Source: Xanthomarina spongicola (GTDB lineage Bacteria > Bacteroidota > Bacteroidia > Flavobacteriales > Flavobacteriaceae). Taken from it: a DNA stretch of 64,000 nucleotides. Below are positions 31,661 to 41,119 of this stretch, one piece after another; positions within the stretch are counted from its first letter, which is position 1; the number at the start of each line of letters is the position of its first letter. Under the pieces are notes generated by a model. It ran no database searches and was not told where the DNA came from. It was given only the letters and a program-made list of their open reading frames with translations. Location: contig NZ_QGGP01000002.1 in NCBI RefSeq assembly GCF_003148645.1, positions 293,525-357,524 on the forward strand, given 5' to 3'. The translations under genes were made by a program, and so were the position numbers.

Positions 31661-32476
31661 CTATTGGTTTTTGTACCAATCTAATTGAATGACTTCAATG
31701 TTTTTATTACCCTCGTTTACTAGAGATTTAAATTTTTCAACATCACTAAAACCATCTGTTCCTTTATAATGATATGGATAAACCTGTTTAGGTTTAAAAT
31801 CTAGAACTGCACTTGCAGCACTTTCAACAGACATAGTATATGGTAAATTCATGCAAACAAAAGCTATGTCAATATCTTTAAGACTTCTCATTTCTGGTAT
31901 ATCTTCAGTATCACCTGAAATATAAATTCTTTTACCACCTAATTCTAGAACATAACCATTTCCACGTCCTTTTGGGTGAAAATGCTTGGCCTCTTCTCTT
32001 AAATTATACATAGGTACCACATAAACAACAAGATCTAAACCTGCTTTTCTATAGTTTATACTGTGCGAGTTTTTAGGTGCAAATAAATTATATTTTACTG
32101 AATCGGGTATTTTGATTGCAACATCAACAGTTACTATGGGCTGTACAGAGTCGGTCATTACAGCTAAAAACGTTTCTAAATCAAAATGGTCTCCATGTAT
32201 ATCTGTTACTAATATAGCACTTGGAGGTTTTTCGTCTTTATAAACTTCTGGACCACCAACAGGATCAACATAAATAACAATATCTTCATATTCTAATATG
32301 AAGCTAGCATGATTGATGGGTTTAATTTTAATTTCAGATAATGATTTTTTTTCAGCAGGAATTATAGAATCAGTAATAGCTTCTATATTGTTAGTAGAAT
32401 CCATTTCTTTCTTGTCTGATTTACAACTGAAAGAAATAAATGCAAATAGAAATAAAATTAGTAAGGACTTTTTCAT
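31661..32476 (-). CDS. MBL-fold lipoprotein, paralogue 2
   Basis: The 271-residue paralogue of the preceding protein lacks its long linker. A lipoprotein leader (LLILFLFAFISFSCKSDK) is followed by the MBL domain with ILVTDIHGDHFDLETF near residue 90, KRIYISGDTEDIPEM near 180 and YPYHYKGTDGFSDVEK near 235. The metal motif again is D-x-H-x-D-H. Over its last part it matches paralogue 1 almost residue for residue, including VCMNLPYTMSVESAASAVLD. The genes are 27 bases apart and on one transcript, so a recent tandem duplication with divergence of the N-terminal half is the simplest explanation. Confidence 0.83.
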   Translation of the reverse strand: MKKSLLILFLFAFISFSCKSDKKEMDSTNNIEAITDSIIPAEKKSLSEIKIKPINHASFILEYEDIVIYVDPVGGPEVYKDEKPPSAILVTDIHGDHFDLETFLAVMTDSVQPIVTVDVAIKIPDSVKYNLFAPKNSHSINYRKAGLDLVVYVVPMYNLREEAKHFHPKGRGNGYVLELGGKRIYISGDTEDIPEMRSLKDIDIAFVCMNLPYTMSVESAASAVLDFKPKQVYPYHYKGTDGFSDVEKFKSLVNEGNKNIEVIQLDWYKNQ

Positions 32477-32518
32477 TGAAATAAATATTATGGAATAAAA
32501 TTATAAAATAAAAGATAA

Positions 32519-33994
32519 TTAACTAAATCTGCTTTTTAAATCTTCAACTAAAGATTCAATTTGTTTGTTTTTTGCTTCACGTTCTAATCTAATTGCAGGT
32601 GCCTGGCGTGATTGACAATCTGATATAGCACAACGTTCGCAAGTAACACCAACTTGTTTTGTTTTAATTTTTGTATTCTCTAAAAAACCTAATTTTCGTT
32701 TTAACTGTTTATCAATTAATAAACCAACACTAATACTTCTAAAATGATTTTCTCTAAATGGATCTTTTGTAGCTGAAGAGAGTACAAGGTATTGCACGTT
32801 TTCGTTTGGGTAATGTGATATTTGCATATCGAAAATATGTTCTTGTTTACTCTTGCTAATATCTTCTAATACGTTTAAAGATACCCAACGTCTGCAATAA
32901 TGCTCATTAGTCTCGTTGGCATGTGGAGAATGAAGACTAGATATATGTAATTCTTTTTTTAAATAAAATTTTTCGCTTCCAGCACGATGTGTAAAGCGTA
33001 AAAAGAATAAATTTTTAATATTAAAATCTTTAGGTAGAATGTTTGTTAGTCTTTGATAGAAAGATTCTGGAGATGCATTAAAAGAGTTGAGTATATTTAA
33101 AAATTGTTTTTCATCGAATTCTTTTTTAAGGAATAGATTTGAAAGTTCTTTTGTAATAATATCTCTTGGTAAAATTAAAGCACCTGCAAAATATGAGGCG
33201 TAAAAGTTGTTAAGAACCTGATCGAAATTTTCAAATTTTATCCAGGTAAACGTGTAAAGTCTTTCTTTATATTCTAAATAATTATAGGCTAATTCTTTAG
33301 CGTAAATAAAAGTTCGTTGTGCATCGTCTATTTGATTTGCTAACAGTAATGTTTTTGTTTTTGGAATAAAAACAGACCGAAGGTTATCTAAAGCATGATG
33401 TTTATTTAATTCAGTTTCATTAATGGTATAGCCATATTCTTCTGTTAAAATTTCTTCTAAATCTTGAGAAGTAATAGGTTTAGATAAGTCTATTTGATAC
33501 GCTTCAGCAAATGCCACTACACTTTGTTCAATATCATCAAAATAATTATTGTTTGCTTCTTGAAAAGATCGTACTGAGGCTAAATAAAAACTTTCTCTAC
33601 TAAAATTGTAATTCTGTGCAATTTCTATAATGGTACTTATAAAGGCATTGACTTTAGCTGGTGCATTTGCAACAATATCTATTAGATTACTTTCTTTAAT
33701 CCCAAATAATTCCAGAGGGATTTCTTTTAATATTTTCGATTGTAAAATATCACCAATTGGAGCTAAATTCTTATCTAATTTTAAGGAAACCATATGATCG
33801 TATGGTACATCTAGTTTGTCTGCAAGAATAGCAATTTTGTCTGGTTTCGGATATTTTTTTCCTTTTTCAATTTCATTTAAATAAGACTTTGACAAGCCAG
33901 AAAGTTTAGAAAGCCCGAAAAGCGATAATTTCTTATCAACCCTTATTTGCTTTAACTTTAAGCCAAAAATTAGTTTAATATATTCTTCCTCCAT
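32519..33994 (-). CDS. ScfR/RamB-type XRE transcriptional regulator with degenerate IrrE-like domain
   Basis: The 491-residue protein has three parts: an XRE helix-turn-helix at residues 8-66 (LKLKQIRVDKKLSLFGLSKL; SGLSKSYLNEIEKGKKYPKP), a middle region resembling the IrrE/M78 peptidase, and a C-terminal domain of the short-chain-fatty-acid-regulator type with GVTCERCAISDCQSRQAPA near 449-467. In M78 enzymes the helix reads HExxH; here it is AKELAYNYL near 230, so both His are gone and only Glu remains. RamB and related regulators control glyoxylate or propionate genes in response to acyl-CoA. No such genes are adjacent. A palindrome and a -7 box directly upstream suggest autoregulation. Confidence 0.82.
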   Translation of the reverse strand: MEEEYIKLIFGLKLKQIRVDKKLSLFGLSKLSGLSKSYLNEIEKGKKYPKPDKIAILADKLDVPYDHMVSLKLDKNLAPIGDILQSKILKEIPLELFGIKESNLIDIVANAPAKVNAFISTIIEIAQNYNFSRESFYLASVRSFQEANNNYFDDIEQSVVAFAEAYQIDLSKPITSQDLEEILTEEYGYTINETELNKHHALDNLRSVFIPKTKTLLLANQIDDAQRTFIYAKELAYNYLEYKERLYTFTWIKFENFDQVLNNFYASYFAGALILPRDIITKELSNLFLKKEFDEKQFLNILNSFNASPESFYQRLTNILPKDFNIKNLFFLRFTHRAGSEKFYLKKELHISSLHSPHANETNEHYCRRWVSLNVLEDISKSKQEHIFDMQISHYPNENVQYLVLSSATKDPFRENHFRSISVGLLIDKQLKRKLGFLENTKIKTKQVGVTCERCAISDCQSRQAPAIRLEREAKNKQIESLVEDLKSRFS

Positions 33995-33999
33995 AAAGG

Positions 34000-34027
34000 C
34001 AAATATAACTAATTATGCGAACGTTCG
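34000..34027 (-). promoter_or_regulatory. ScfR promoter with palindrome CGAACGTTCG
   Basis: On the minus strand TATATTTG (34007 to 34000) ends five bases before the regulator's ATG, implying a nearly leaderless message. The perfect palindrome CGAACGTTCG (34018-34027) lies between -7 and the expected -33 position. It is a good candidate for autoregulation. Confidence 0.55.
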
Positions 34028-34101
34028 TTTTTTAAAGCAAAATGAAAATAAAATATTAAATTTTTTGAATGCTCACTATTTCCTTTTAATTTAAAGATAT
34101 T

Positions 34102-35124
34102 TCAATTTGCATTTGCTCTAATAAAGTCGGTTATAAGGTAAGTAATTAATTTACCAACTTGTGTTTCTGTTTCAGGAGTTGGAGCAGCTTCACAAATATG
34201 TAAGTATGTAGCATTTTCATGATTTCCAAAATAAGTAACAAATTCTCTAACTTGATTAACTGAAAAACCACTTGGTGTCATAGCACTACTTGGTATATTT
34301 TGAATGGCATCGCAATCAATTTCTATTCCGAAAGAATCTTTATTAACATGATCTAATGCTTGTTCCATTGCATTATTATAGCTTAATTCTTTCTTAATTT
34401 CAATTTCTTCAAAAGTATTATAGGCTATATTGTTATTGTTGTCAATTGCTTTAAAAATTAAATCGGATGTATAATTTTCATGTAAACCGAATATAAAATA
34501 GTTCCTTAAAAAACCTTCGGAAAACGCATAACTAAACCCGTTTCCACTATGTCTACCTTCTTCCTTTCTAAAATCTGTATGGGCATCAAAATTAACAACA
34601 TTTATACGCTTATTTAAAGCTAAAGAAGTTCCTTTTAAATTTCCATACGCATTGTTATGTCCACCACCAATTATAATTGGTTTTTTACCAGCACAAATTA
34701 TATTATAGATTAGGTTTGATACTTCTTTGTCTATTTTAGCAACTAATTTTCTCGCTTTGGCAACATCTTTTACTTTACTTTGATTAAGAGTTGAAAGCTT
34801 TTTTAATTCAGATTCAAAGTTAAGATGACCTAATACAAGTACTTTTTTAGCAAGAGTGAACTTATTACTTTGAATATTTAACAAAATTTTAATTGTAGCC
34901 TCCCAAGAAGCTGAAGTTCCTGATTTTCCGTAGTTTGCGAAAACTCCTACATCTTCGGGTAAACCTATAATTACATAGTCGACATCCAAAGTTTTAAGTT
35001 GCTCGTATATATTGGAAATGTCGGTAATCATTTTAATATGTTCACCAAATTTGGATTCAGCTTGACGTTTATTAAGCAGCTTTTTTAAAGTAGATTGATT
35101 AAATAAAACTAGTTTGTCTTCCAT
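34102..35124 (-). CDS. hutG: Formimidoylglutamase (arginase family)
   Basis: The 340-residue protein belongs to the arginase/agmatinase/formimidoylglutamase superfamily of Mn enzymes. Metal ligands are seen in IIGGGHNNAYGN (His near 155), VVNFDAHTDFRKEEGRHSG near 175 (D-A-H-T-D) and FGIEIDCDAIQN near 265 (D-C-D). The EGRHSGNGFSYAF stretch is of the HutG/formiminoglutamase branch. It would convert formimidoylglutamate to glutamate and formamide, the last step of histidine breakdown. hutI lies 1.6 kb away on the same strand, which supports the function; hutH and hutU are not in the window. Confidence 0.82.
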   Translation of the reverse strand: MEDKLVLFNQSTLKKLLNKRQAESKFGEHIKMITDISNIYEQLKTLDVDYVIIGLPEDVGVFANYGKSGTSASWEATIKILLNIQSNKFTLAKKVLVLGHLNFESELKKLSTLNQSKVKDVAKARKLVAKIDKEVSNLIYNIICAGKKPIIIGGGHNNAYGNLKGTSLALNKRINVVNFDAHTDFRKEEGRHSGNGFSYAFSEGFLRNYFIFGLHENYTSDLIFKAIDNNNNIAYNTFEEIEIKKELSYNNAMEQALDHVNKDSFGIEIDCDAIQNIPSSAMTPSGFSVNQVREFVTYFGNHENATYLHICEAAPTPETETQVGKLITYLITDFIRANAN

Positions 35125-35225
35125 GTTTGAAAAGAATATTAAAGTAGTTAAAATTACATTTTATTTATTGAAACATTTAAAACTAAAACAAAAAAATAAT
35201 TTAAAAACAAGTTAAACAAACAACA

Positions 35226-36110
35226 ATGGAAAATAACAAAACAAATAACATAGGATTAAAAGTTGCTTTAGGAATCGCTTTAGTACTTTTTATTGGAACT
35301 GCTTTTTATTCTTTCGATCTTTTAAAGAATAAAAAAGAAACTGAAGCTCAATTAATTGAAGAGAAGCAATTAGTTATGAATGACCTAAGCAATATGGCAA
35401 AGCAATATGATATTGTAATTGGTGATAATGAAATAGCAAACCAACATTTAATTGAAGCCAAAGAACGCATTCAAGGTTTAATGGACTCTCTAAAAATTTC
35501 TGAAACAAACGTAAAAAGTTTATGGAGATATAAATCTAAGTACTTATCTCTACAAAAAGAAATGGATATTTTATTAACTGAAAACGATAAGTTAAAAATT
35601 GAAAATTCTTTATTAGCAACATCTTTAGACAGTACAAGAGTTCGTTTAGAAGAGCGTACAATGTTTACAGATTCTTTATTAGTACAAAACACAGCATTAG
35701 CTGAAGTTGTTGAAGATGCAGCTGTTTTAACTACTGTTGGATTAAAAGGATTTGGTGTTATTGAAAGATCTTCAGGAAAATTAGTTCCAACTGAAAGAGC
35801 AGGACGTTCAGATAAAATTAGAGTATGTTATACTGTTGCTAAAAACAAATTAGTTAATGCAGGAGAACAAGAATTATATGTACAAGTAATAGATCCAAAA
35901 AACAATACTTTAGGTGTAAACGAGCAAATTCAGTTTGGTGAGCAAACACTTAATTATAGTTTAGTAAGTAAATTTAATTACGAAAATGCAAACTTAAATA
36001 TTTGTGAGTTTGTTGCTCCATCTGGTGACGGTTTTGAAAAAGGACGTTATACTGTAAATGTTTTTAATGAAAATGATTTAGTATCAACAACAGAGTTTAC
36101 TCTTCAATAA
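35226..36110 (+). CDS. Single-span protein with periplasmic coiled coil
   Basis: The 294-residue protein starts with a cytoplasmic tip and an uncleaved transmembrane segment (IGLKVALGIALVLFIGTAFY, residues 9-28), followed by a long coiled coil (about 30-155, rich in Leu/Glu/Lys heptads) and a compact beta-rich domain (about 165-294, GLKGFGVIERSSGKLVPTER to DLVSTTEFTLQ). No enzymatic motif. Proteins of this layout are conserved in Flavobacteriaceae without known role. It is convergent with the transglutaminase-like gene across a terminator and diverges from hutG. Confidence 0.7.
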   Translation: MENNKTNNIGLKVALGIALVLFIGTAFYSFDLLKNKKETEAQLIEEKQLVMNDLSNMAKQYDIVIGDNEIANQHLIEAKERIQGLMDSLKISETNVKSLWRYKSKYLSLQKEMDILLTENDKLKIENSLLATSLDSTRVRLEERTMFTDSLLVQNTALAEVVEDAAVLTTVGLKGFGVIERSSGKLVPTERAGRSDKIRVCYTVAKNKLVNAGEQELYVQVIDPKNNTLGVNEQIQFGEQTLNYSLVSKFNYENANLNICEFVAPSGDGFEKGRYTVNVFNENDLVSTTEFTLQ

Positions 36111-36152
36111 AAATTGTTATAATTAGTTAATATCCATAGAACTGATAATAAC

Positions 36153-36186
36153 AAAAACCCGAAAGCTTAATGTTTTCGGGTTTTTT
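36153..36186. terminator. Bidirectional terminator between 35226 and 36185 genes
   Basis: Stem AAAAACCCGAAA (36153-36164) with TTTCGGGTTTTT (36174-36185) around nine bases. The T run includes the first bases of the stop codon of the leftward gene. Confidence 0.85.
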
Positions 36187-36754
36187 ATTGAGATAAACTT
36201 TTAATACAGGCTTCACGAATCTTCCAAATACTTTCAAAAGTATAATTTATAGATTCTTTAATAATCCACTGCCTTAAATAGAATTGATGTTGTTTTTCTT
36301 TGTAGCTACCTATTTGATTTGGTGTTATTTCTTCTTCAATTAAAATTGATTCTTCAAAAGTTTTAGAGCTAATTGTATTACTTGTAATATCTGTAATAAT
36401 GTTATTAATTTTCAAATAGCAATGAGCTTCAGGTAAATAGGTAAGTTGCCATTTCTTTAATACTGAACCAACTCCTTGTGTGTTTTCTTCGCACATGTTA
36501 TAGATTCCAAGAAATAACTTGACATTTGTTATATTATTTTGCCTAGCAATTTCAGCTAGAAATGCATGTTTTGTAGAACATGTTCCTTTTTGTTCTTTCA
36601 ATACCAACCTGTAATCACTACGATTGGTGTTTCGTCCGTAAGGTAATTTTTTTATATAGGTAAGTGCTTCATCAAAACTATTAACACCACATTCAATAAG
36701 CTTTTGCGAAAGTTCTTCTTTAGAGTTTATTACAAATTTAGTATGGTTGTCCAT
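36185..36754 (-). CDS. Transglutaminase-like (papain-fold) cytoplasmic protein overlapping hutI
   Basis: The 189-residue protein has no leader. It shows the order Cys-His-Asp of transglutaminase-like proteases: QKGTCSTKHAFLAEIARQNN near residue 55 (Cys then helix), LPEAHCYLKIN near 110 (His) and IITDITSNT near 121 (Asp). It may cleave or modify small amides, or be a non-catalytic relative. Its start overlaps the 3' end of hutI by 17 bases, so both are translated from one message. That links it to histidine breakdown, but the family does not belong to the known Hut pathway. It ends in a bidirectional terminator. Confidence 0.65.
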   Translation of the reverse strand: MDNHTKFVINSKEELSQKLIECGVNSFDEALTYIKKLPYGRNTNRSDYRLVLKEQKGTCSTKHAFLAEIARQNNITNVKLFLGIYNMCEENTQGVGSVLKKWQLTYLPEAHCYLKINNIITDITSNTISSKTFEESILIEEEITPNQIGSYKEKQHQFYLRQWIIKESINYTFESIWKIREACIKSLSQ

Positions 36755-37973
36755 TTATTATTACTTGGTCTATGTGATTTTCGCCAAATGCATATGGCAA
36801 AAACGCATAACTTGGAATTGTTTTTGTAATAATTAGATTTGCTTTCTTACCTCTAGTAATACTTCCGTACCTGTTTCCAATATTCATAGCATAAGCACCA
36901 TTTATAGTAGCTGCATTTATTGCTTCTTCTGGAGTCATTTTCATTTTTATACAGGCTGTACTTATTACAAAATTCATGTTGCCACTAGGTGTAGAACCTG
37001 GATTATAATCTGTAGCCAAAGCTAAAGGCAATCCAGCATCAATAATTTGTCTTGCTGGTGTATATGGAATACTTAGAAAGTAGGAGCAGGAAGGTAATGC
37101 CACAGGAATTGTATTACTTCCTTTTAAAGCATCAATATCTTCTTGATTTAGTTCTTCTAAATGGTCTACTGAAAGGGCTTGATATTTAACACCAAGTTTT
37201 ACACCACCAAATGCATTAAATTGGTTTACATGAATTTTTGGAACAAGTCCATGTTCTATTCCGGCTTTTAAAATACGTTCTGTGTCTTCTAAATCGAAAT
37301 ATCCTTTTTCACAAAATACATCTATATAATTTGCTATTTTATCTTTGGCAATTTCAGGAATCATTTTATTTATTACTAAATCAACAAAAGCAGATTTATT
37401 ATTTTTGAATTCTTTTGGAATTGCATGTGCTGCTAATAGTGTGGCTCTTACTTTTATAGGAAAATCTCTTTTTAATCTTTTAATAACACGAAGCATTTTT
37501 AATTCTGCTTCAATGGTTAATCCATATCCAGATTTAATTTCAATGGCACCAGTACCTAATTTAATAACATTATTTAAGCGTTGTGCAGATTGTAAGTATA
37601 AATCTTCTTCAGTTGTATTCTGAAGTTTTTCAGCTGAATTTAAAATTCCACCACCACGATTAGCAATATCTTCGTAACTCAACCCATTTATTCTATCAAC
37701 AAATTCTTGCTCTCTATTTCCAGCATAAACAATATGCGTATGAGAATCGCACCAAGTTGGAAGCACTATTTTTCCAGTGGCATCAATAATTTCGTCTGCA
37801 TCTAAATTTTGTATATCATTCATAGAGCCATAGTCTACAATGGTATCATGATCAATTAATAGATAAGCATTTTTTATGCTTGGTAAGATTTTCATATCCT
37901 TCCCTTTAATAATAGGTACATGAATATCTCTAACTTGGAGTAGTTCTTTAATATTTTTGATAAGAATTGACAA
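36738..37973 (-). CDS. hutI: Imidazolonepropionase
   Basis: This amidohydrolase-superfamily zinc/iron enzyme opens the imidazolone ring in histidine degradation, giving formimidoylglutamate, the substrate of HutG encoded nearby. The 411 residues show LPTWCDSHTHIVYAGNREQE near 72 (H-x-H metal ligands), GIEIKSGYGLTIEAELKMLR near 140, LAAHAIPKEF near 177, VPKIHVNQFN near 240, SVDHLEELNQ near 265 and ALATDYNPGSTPSGNMN near 315 (metal Asp). The last two are diagnostic for HutI. Its 3' end overlaps the transglutaminase-like gene by 17 bases. Confidence 0.94.
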   Translation of the reverse strand: MSILIKNIKELLQVRDIHVPIIKGKDMKILPSIKNAYLLIDHDTIVDYGSMNDIQNLDADEIIDATGKIVLPTWCDSHTHIVYAGNREQEFVDRINGLSYEDIANRGGGILNSAEKLQNTTEEDLYLQSAQRLNNVIKLGTGAIEIKSGYGLTIEAELKMLRVIKRLKRDFPIKVRATLLAAHAIPKEFKNNKSAFVDLVINKMIPEIAKDKIANYIDVFCEKGYFDLEDTERILKAGIEHGLVPKIHVNQFNAFGGVKLGVKYQALSVDHLEELNQEDIDALKGSNTIPVALPSCSYFLSIPYTPARQIIDAGLPLALATDYNPGSTPSGNMNFVISTACIKMKMTPEEAINAATINGAYAMNIGNRYGSITRGKKANLIITKTIPSYAFLPYAFGENHIDQVIINGQPY

Positions 37974-38017
37974 AATGTAGTATTTTTTTCAAAGTTGCTT
38001 ATTTTTTTGGTAATAAA

Positions 38018-38046
38018 AAAACGCTAACAAAAGATGTTAGCGTTTT
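38018..38046 (-). terminator. Terminator of the FG-GAP protein gene
   Basis: AAAACGCTAACA (38018-38029) pairs with TGTTAGCGTTTT (38035-38046). On the minus strand the hairpin is followed by a T run, so it ends the transcript of the gene at 38073-39476 before hutI. Confidence 0.85.
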
Positions 38047-38072
38047 CATATTTTATATTGTAAAAGAAAAAA

Positions 38073-39476
38073 TTATTCTTTTACAAATTTAAAGCTTGAA
38101 TTTAAATCATCTAATCTAAGTATATAAATTCCATTTTGAAGTTTAGAAACATCTAAAGCTTGATTTACATTTATAGACTGACTTATTATTTTCTTACCTA
38201 ATATGTCGTATACTGAAACATTTGTTTTTTCAGTTATTCCTTTAAAATTAATTCTGTTAGACGTTGGATTTGGGTAGATACTAACATCACTTGATAATTC
38301 AATTGCAGGAATACTCAGCAGATTCAATTCATTTTCAATCCATTTTAATCTATTATCTTGATAACCAATCGTTGCTATATCTATATCACCATCATTATCA
38401 AAGTCGTTTATTGTAAAACCGTAAACTTGATTATGGAAATTATTATCTCTAATTATTGTTTCACTACCTAAACCACCAACAGCATCGCTTTCAAACCAAA
38501 AAACATCATCATTTGCATTTAAACCATCAGCTGCAATAATATCATTATAAGAGTCGTTGTTTAAATCTGCTACAAAAGCAATTGAAGGATAAGGGTGTGT
38601 ATTATTAACTATTACCTCAGAAAATGTTCCAGAACCATCATTTTGATAATATGCTATTTGTGGTCCATATAAATCAACTTTTAATATGTCTAAATAAGAA
38701 TCATCATTTACATCTCCAAAAGCAAGACCAAACAGATATGTGTTTCCAGTTGAAATATCTCCCCCTGCAGATTCTGTGAAACTTACTGGGTCGTTATCTG
38801 TAAGGGGATTATAATTATTATAATACAATTCAACTGTTCCTGTATCTACATTTGCAACAACTATGTCTAAATCGGTATCTCCATCAACATCTGCAATGTC
38901 TATATTTCCACAACCTAACCCTGCTGTTGCTGGGATAACATCTTGTTCTGTCCAAGGTAATCCATCGTTTGCAAACCAAATTACTCTATCTGTATCTCCA
39001 TCTCCTCCATATACGGCTAATGCAATATCTAAGGTAGTATCAGAATCAATAAAACCAGTAACTATAGTTCCTGGGCCATCTACAGTACTTGATATTATAG
39101 CTTCATCTGCAAATGTGCCATCTCCATTATTTGCATACCAAACTAGTTTGTCACCATCGTAAGATGTTGCAAGAATATCATTTCCATTAATACCATCAAG
39201 ATCTGCGATATGAACTCCATTAACTTGAGTTAAAGTTTTAACCATTGGTGCAGCAAATGTATCATCTTCATTATTAATGTATATTTCAACGCTATTTGTT
39301 TGTGTACCAACAACAATATCTGGATGAGAACCAGAATTTAAATGACCAGAAGCAATGACATAAGGACTTGCACTTGCTGTTGTTCCCACAGTGTGTGTAA
39401 TAAACGCCTCTGCTTGACTAAATCCAGCAATTATTATAGCGTTTAAAAATAGTAAAGTAAGTATTTGTTTTTTCAT
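38073..39476 (-). CDS. Exported FG-GAP/VCBS repeat protein with T9SS sorting domain
   Basis: The 467-residue secreted protein has a signal peptide (MKKQILTLLFLNAIIIAGFSQ), then about seven FG-GAP/VCBS-type repeats making a predicted beta-propeller, each with Asp-rich Ca-binding loops such as IADVDGDTDLDIVVANVDTG (near residue 195) and INDFDNDGDIDIATIGYQDN (near 360). The end from about 395 (SIYPNPTSNRINF ... NGIYILRLDDLNSSFKFVKE) is a type A sorting domain of the type IX secretion system, by which it would be exported and anchored on or released from the surface. Function beyond binding is unknown. Confidence 0.88.
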   Translation of the reverse strand: MKKQILTLLFLNAIIIAGFSQAEAFITHTVGTTASASPYVIASGHLNSGSHPDIVVGTQTNSVEIYINNEDDTFAAPMVKTLTQVNGVHIADLDGINGNDILATSYDGDKLVWYANNGDGTFADEAIISSTVDGPGTIVTGFIDSDTTLDIALAVYGGDGDTDRVIWFANDGLPWTEQDVIPATAGLGCGNIDIADVDGDTDLDIVVANVDTGTVELYYNNYNPLTDNDPVSFTESAGGDISTGNTYLFGLAFGDVNDDSYLDILKVDLYGPQIAYYQNDGSGTFSEVIVNNTHPYPSIAFVADLNNDSYNDIIAADGLNANDDVFWFESDAVGGLGSETIIRDNNFHNQVYGFTINDFDNDGDIDIATIGYQDNRLKWIENELNLLSIPAIELSSDVSIYPNPTSNRINFKGITEKTNVSVYDILGKKIISQSINVNQALDVSKLQNGIYILRLDDLNSSFKFVKE

Positions 39477-39555
39477 AATTTTATTATTTGTTAAAGCTAA
39501 TATAACAATATTTCTTCATATAACACCTTTTATCGATATTTTTAGTACTTAATCG

Positions 39556-40953
39556 TTATTTAATAATTCCAACCATATCTTCTGGTTTTACCCAAGCATC
39601 ATAATCATCGGCAGTAACATAACCTAAATTAATAGCTTCTTCTTTTAAGGTTGTTCCATTTTTATGTGCTGTATTTGCAATTTCTGCAGCTTTATAATAA
39701 CCAATTTTAGTATTTAAAGCTGTTACAAGCATTAGGGAATTGTTTAATAATTGTTTTATAACTTCATGGTTTGGTTTAATACCTACAGCACAGTGCTCGT
39801 TAAAACTCATGCAAGCATCACCTAATAATTGAGCTGACTGTAACACATTGGCAGCCATCATTGGTTTAAATACATTTAGTTCGTAATGTCCTTGAGTACC
39901 ACCAACAGTAACAGCTACATCGTTACCCATTACTTGTGCACAAACCATTGTTAATGCTTCACATTGGGTAGGATTTACTTTTCCAGGCATAATTGAGCTT
40001 CCTGGCTCATTAGCTGGAATAATAATTTCTCCAATTCCTGAACGAGGTCCAGAGGCCATCATTCTAATATCGTTTGCAATTTTATTTAATGAAACGGCTA
40101 ATTGTTTTAATGCTCCATGTGTTTCTACTAAGGCATCATGTGCAGCTAAAGCTTCAAATTTATTTTCGGCAGAAACAAAAGGTAAGTTGGTAAATTTTGC
40201 AATGTATTCTGCAACAAGTTCAGCATAACCGTCAGGAGTATTTAAACCTGTACCAACAGCAGTTCCACCTAAAGCTAATTCAGATAAATGTGGCAACGTA
40301 TTTTCTAGTGCTTTTAAACCATGATCTAATTGAGATACATAGCCAGAAAATTCCTGACCTAAAGTTATAGGTGTCGCATCCATTAAGTGTGTACGACCAA
40401 TTTTAACCACATTTTTGAATTCGATAGATTTATTATGAAGTGTATTTCTTAATTGAATAACTCCATGAATGGTATTTTCAACTATTTTTTTATATGCAGC
40501 AATATGCATACCTGTCGGAAAGGTGTCGTTTGATGATTGCGATTTATTAACATCATCATTGGGTTGAATGGTTTTTTCACCTTCACCAATAACTTTTCCT
40601 GCAATTTGATGTGCTCTGTTTGCAATCACTTCATTGACGTTCATGTTGCTTTGTGTACCAGAACCTGTTTGCCAGATAACTAATGGAAATTGATCGTCAT
40701 GTTTACCTTCAAGAATTTCATCGCAAACTTGAGCGATTAAATCACGTTTTTCTTCTGAAAGTACACCTAAATCTGAATTCGTATATGCAGCAGCTTTTTT
40801 TAGATAGGCAAAACCGTAAATTATTTCTAAAGGCATTGAAGCAGGAGCTCCAATTTTAAAATTATTTCTAGAGCGTTCCGTTTGTGCTCCCCAAAGTTTA
40901 TCTGCAGGAACTTTAACTTCGCCCATGGTATCTTTTTCTATTCTGTATTTCAT
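39556..40953 (-). CDS. fumC: Fumarate hydratase, class II
   Basis: This iron-independent fumarase interconverts fumarate and malate in the citric acid cycle. The 465 residues contain the superfamily signature [16 protein letters not shown] near 318, [20 protein letters not shown] near 97, [20 protein letters not shown] near 133 (catalytic His/Ser regions), [20 protein letters not shown] near 186 and the C-terminal domain. It is monocistronic. A TAAATTTG element lies 25 bases before its ATG. The start at 40953 gives the usual [20 protein letters not shown] opening. Confidence 0.97.
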   Translation of the reverse strand: MKYRIEKDTMGEVKVPADKLWGAQTERSRNNFKIGAPASMPLEIIYGFAYLKKAAAYTNSDLGVLSEEKRDLIAQVCDEILEGKHDDQFPLVIWQTGSGTQSNMNVNEVIANRAHQIAGKVIGEGEKTIQPNDDVNKSQSSNDTFPTGMHIAAYKKIVENTIHGVIQLRNTLHNKSIEFKNVVKIGRTHLMDATPITLGQEFSGYVSQLDHGLKALENTLPHLSELALGGTAVGTGLNTPDGYAELVAEYIAKFTNLPFVSAENKFEALAAHDALVETHGALKQLAVSLNKIANDIRMMASGPRSGIGEIIIPANEPGSSIMPGKVNPTQCEALTMVCAQVMGNDVAVTVGGTQGHYELNVFKPMMAANVLQSAQLLGDACMSFNEHCAVGIKPNHEVIKQLLNNSLMLVTALNTKIGYYKAAEIANTAHKNGTTLKEEAINLGYVTADDYDAWVKPEDMVGIIK

Positions 40954-40978
40954 GATGTAATTGATATTTTTGCTTTTA

Positions 40979-40986
40979 CAAATTTA
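40979..40986 (-). promoter_or_regulatory. Promoter -7 element of fumC
   Basis: TAAATTTG on the minus strand (40986 to 40979) matches TAnnTTTG and lies 25 bases before the fumC ATG. No -33 TTG is evident. Confidence 0.5.
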
Positions 40987-41119
40987 CGATTTTACACCTA
41001 AAAAATATATGAACATGGATTAAGTTTTTATTTAAAAAAGTATAATAACGGAAATATATTCAATTGTATTATTTTGTTTTAGATAATTGTTACTTTAGAT
41101 AAATAATTTAAATGAATAA

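Noticed and set aside
31661-32476. Second MBL gene as a pseudogene or assembly duplicate of the first
   Set aside because: The N-terminal halves differ in length and sequence, both frames are intact and both have lipoprotein leaders, so they are true paralogues.
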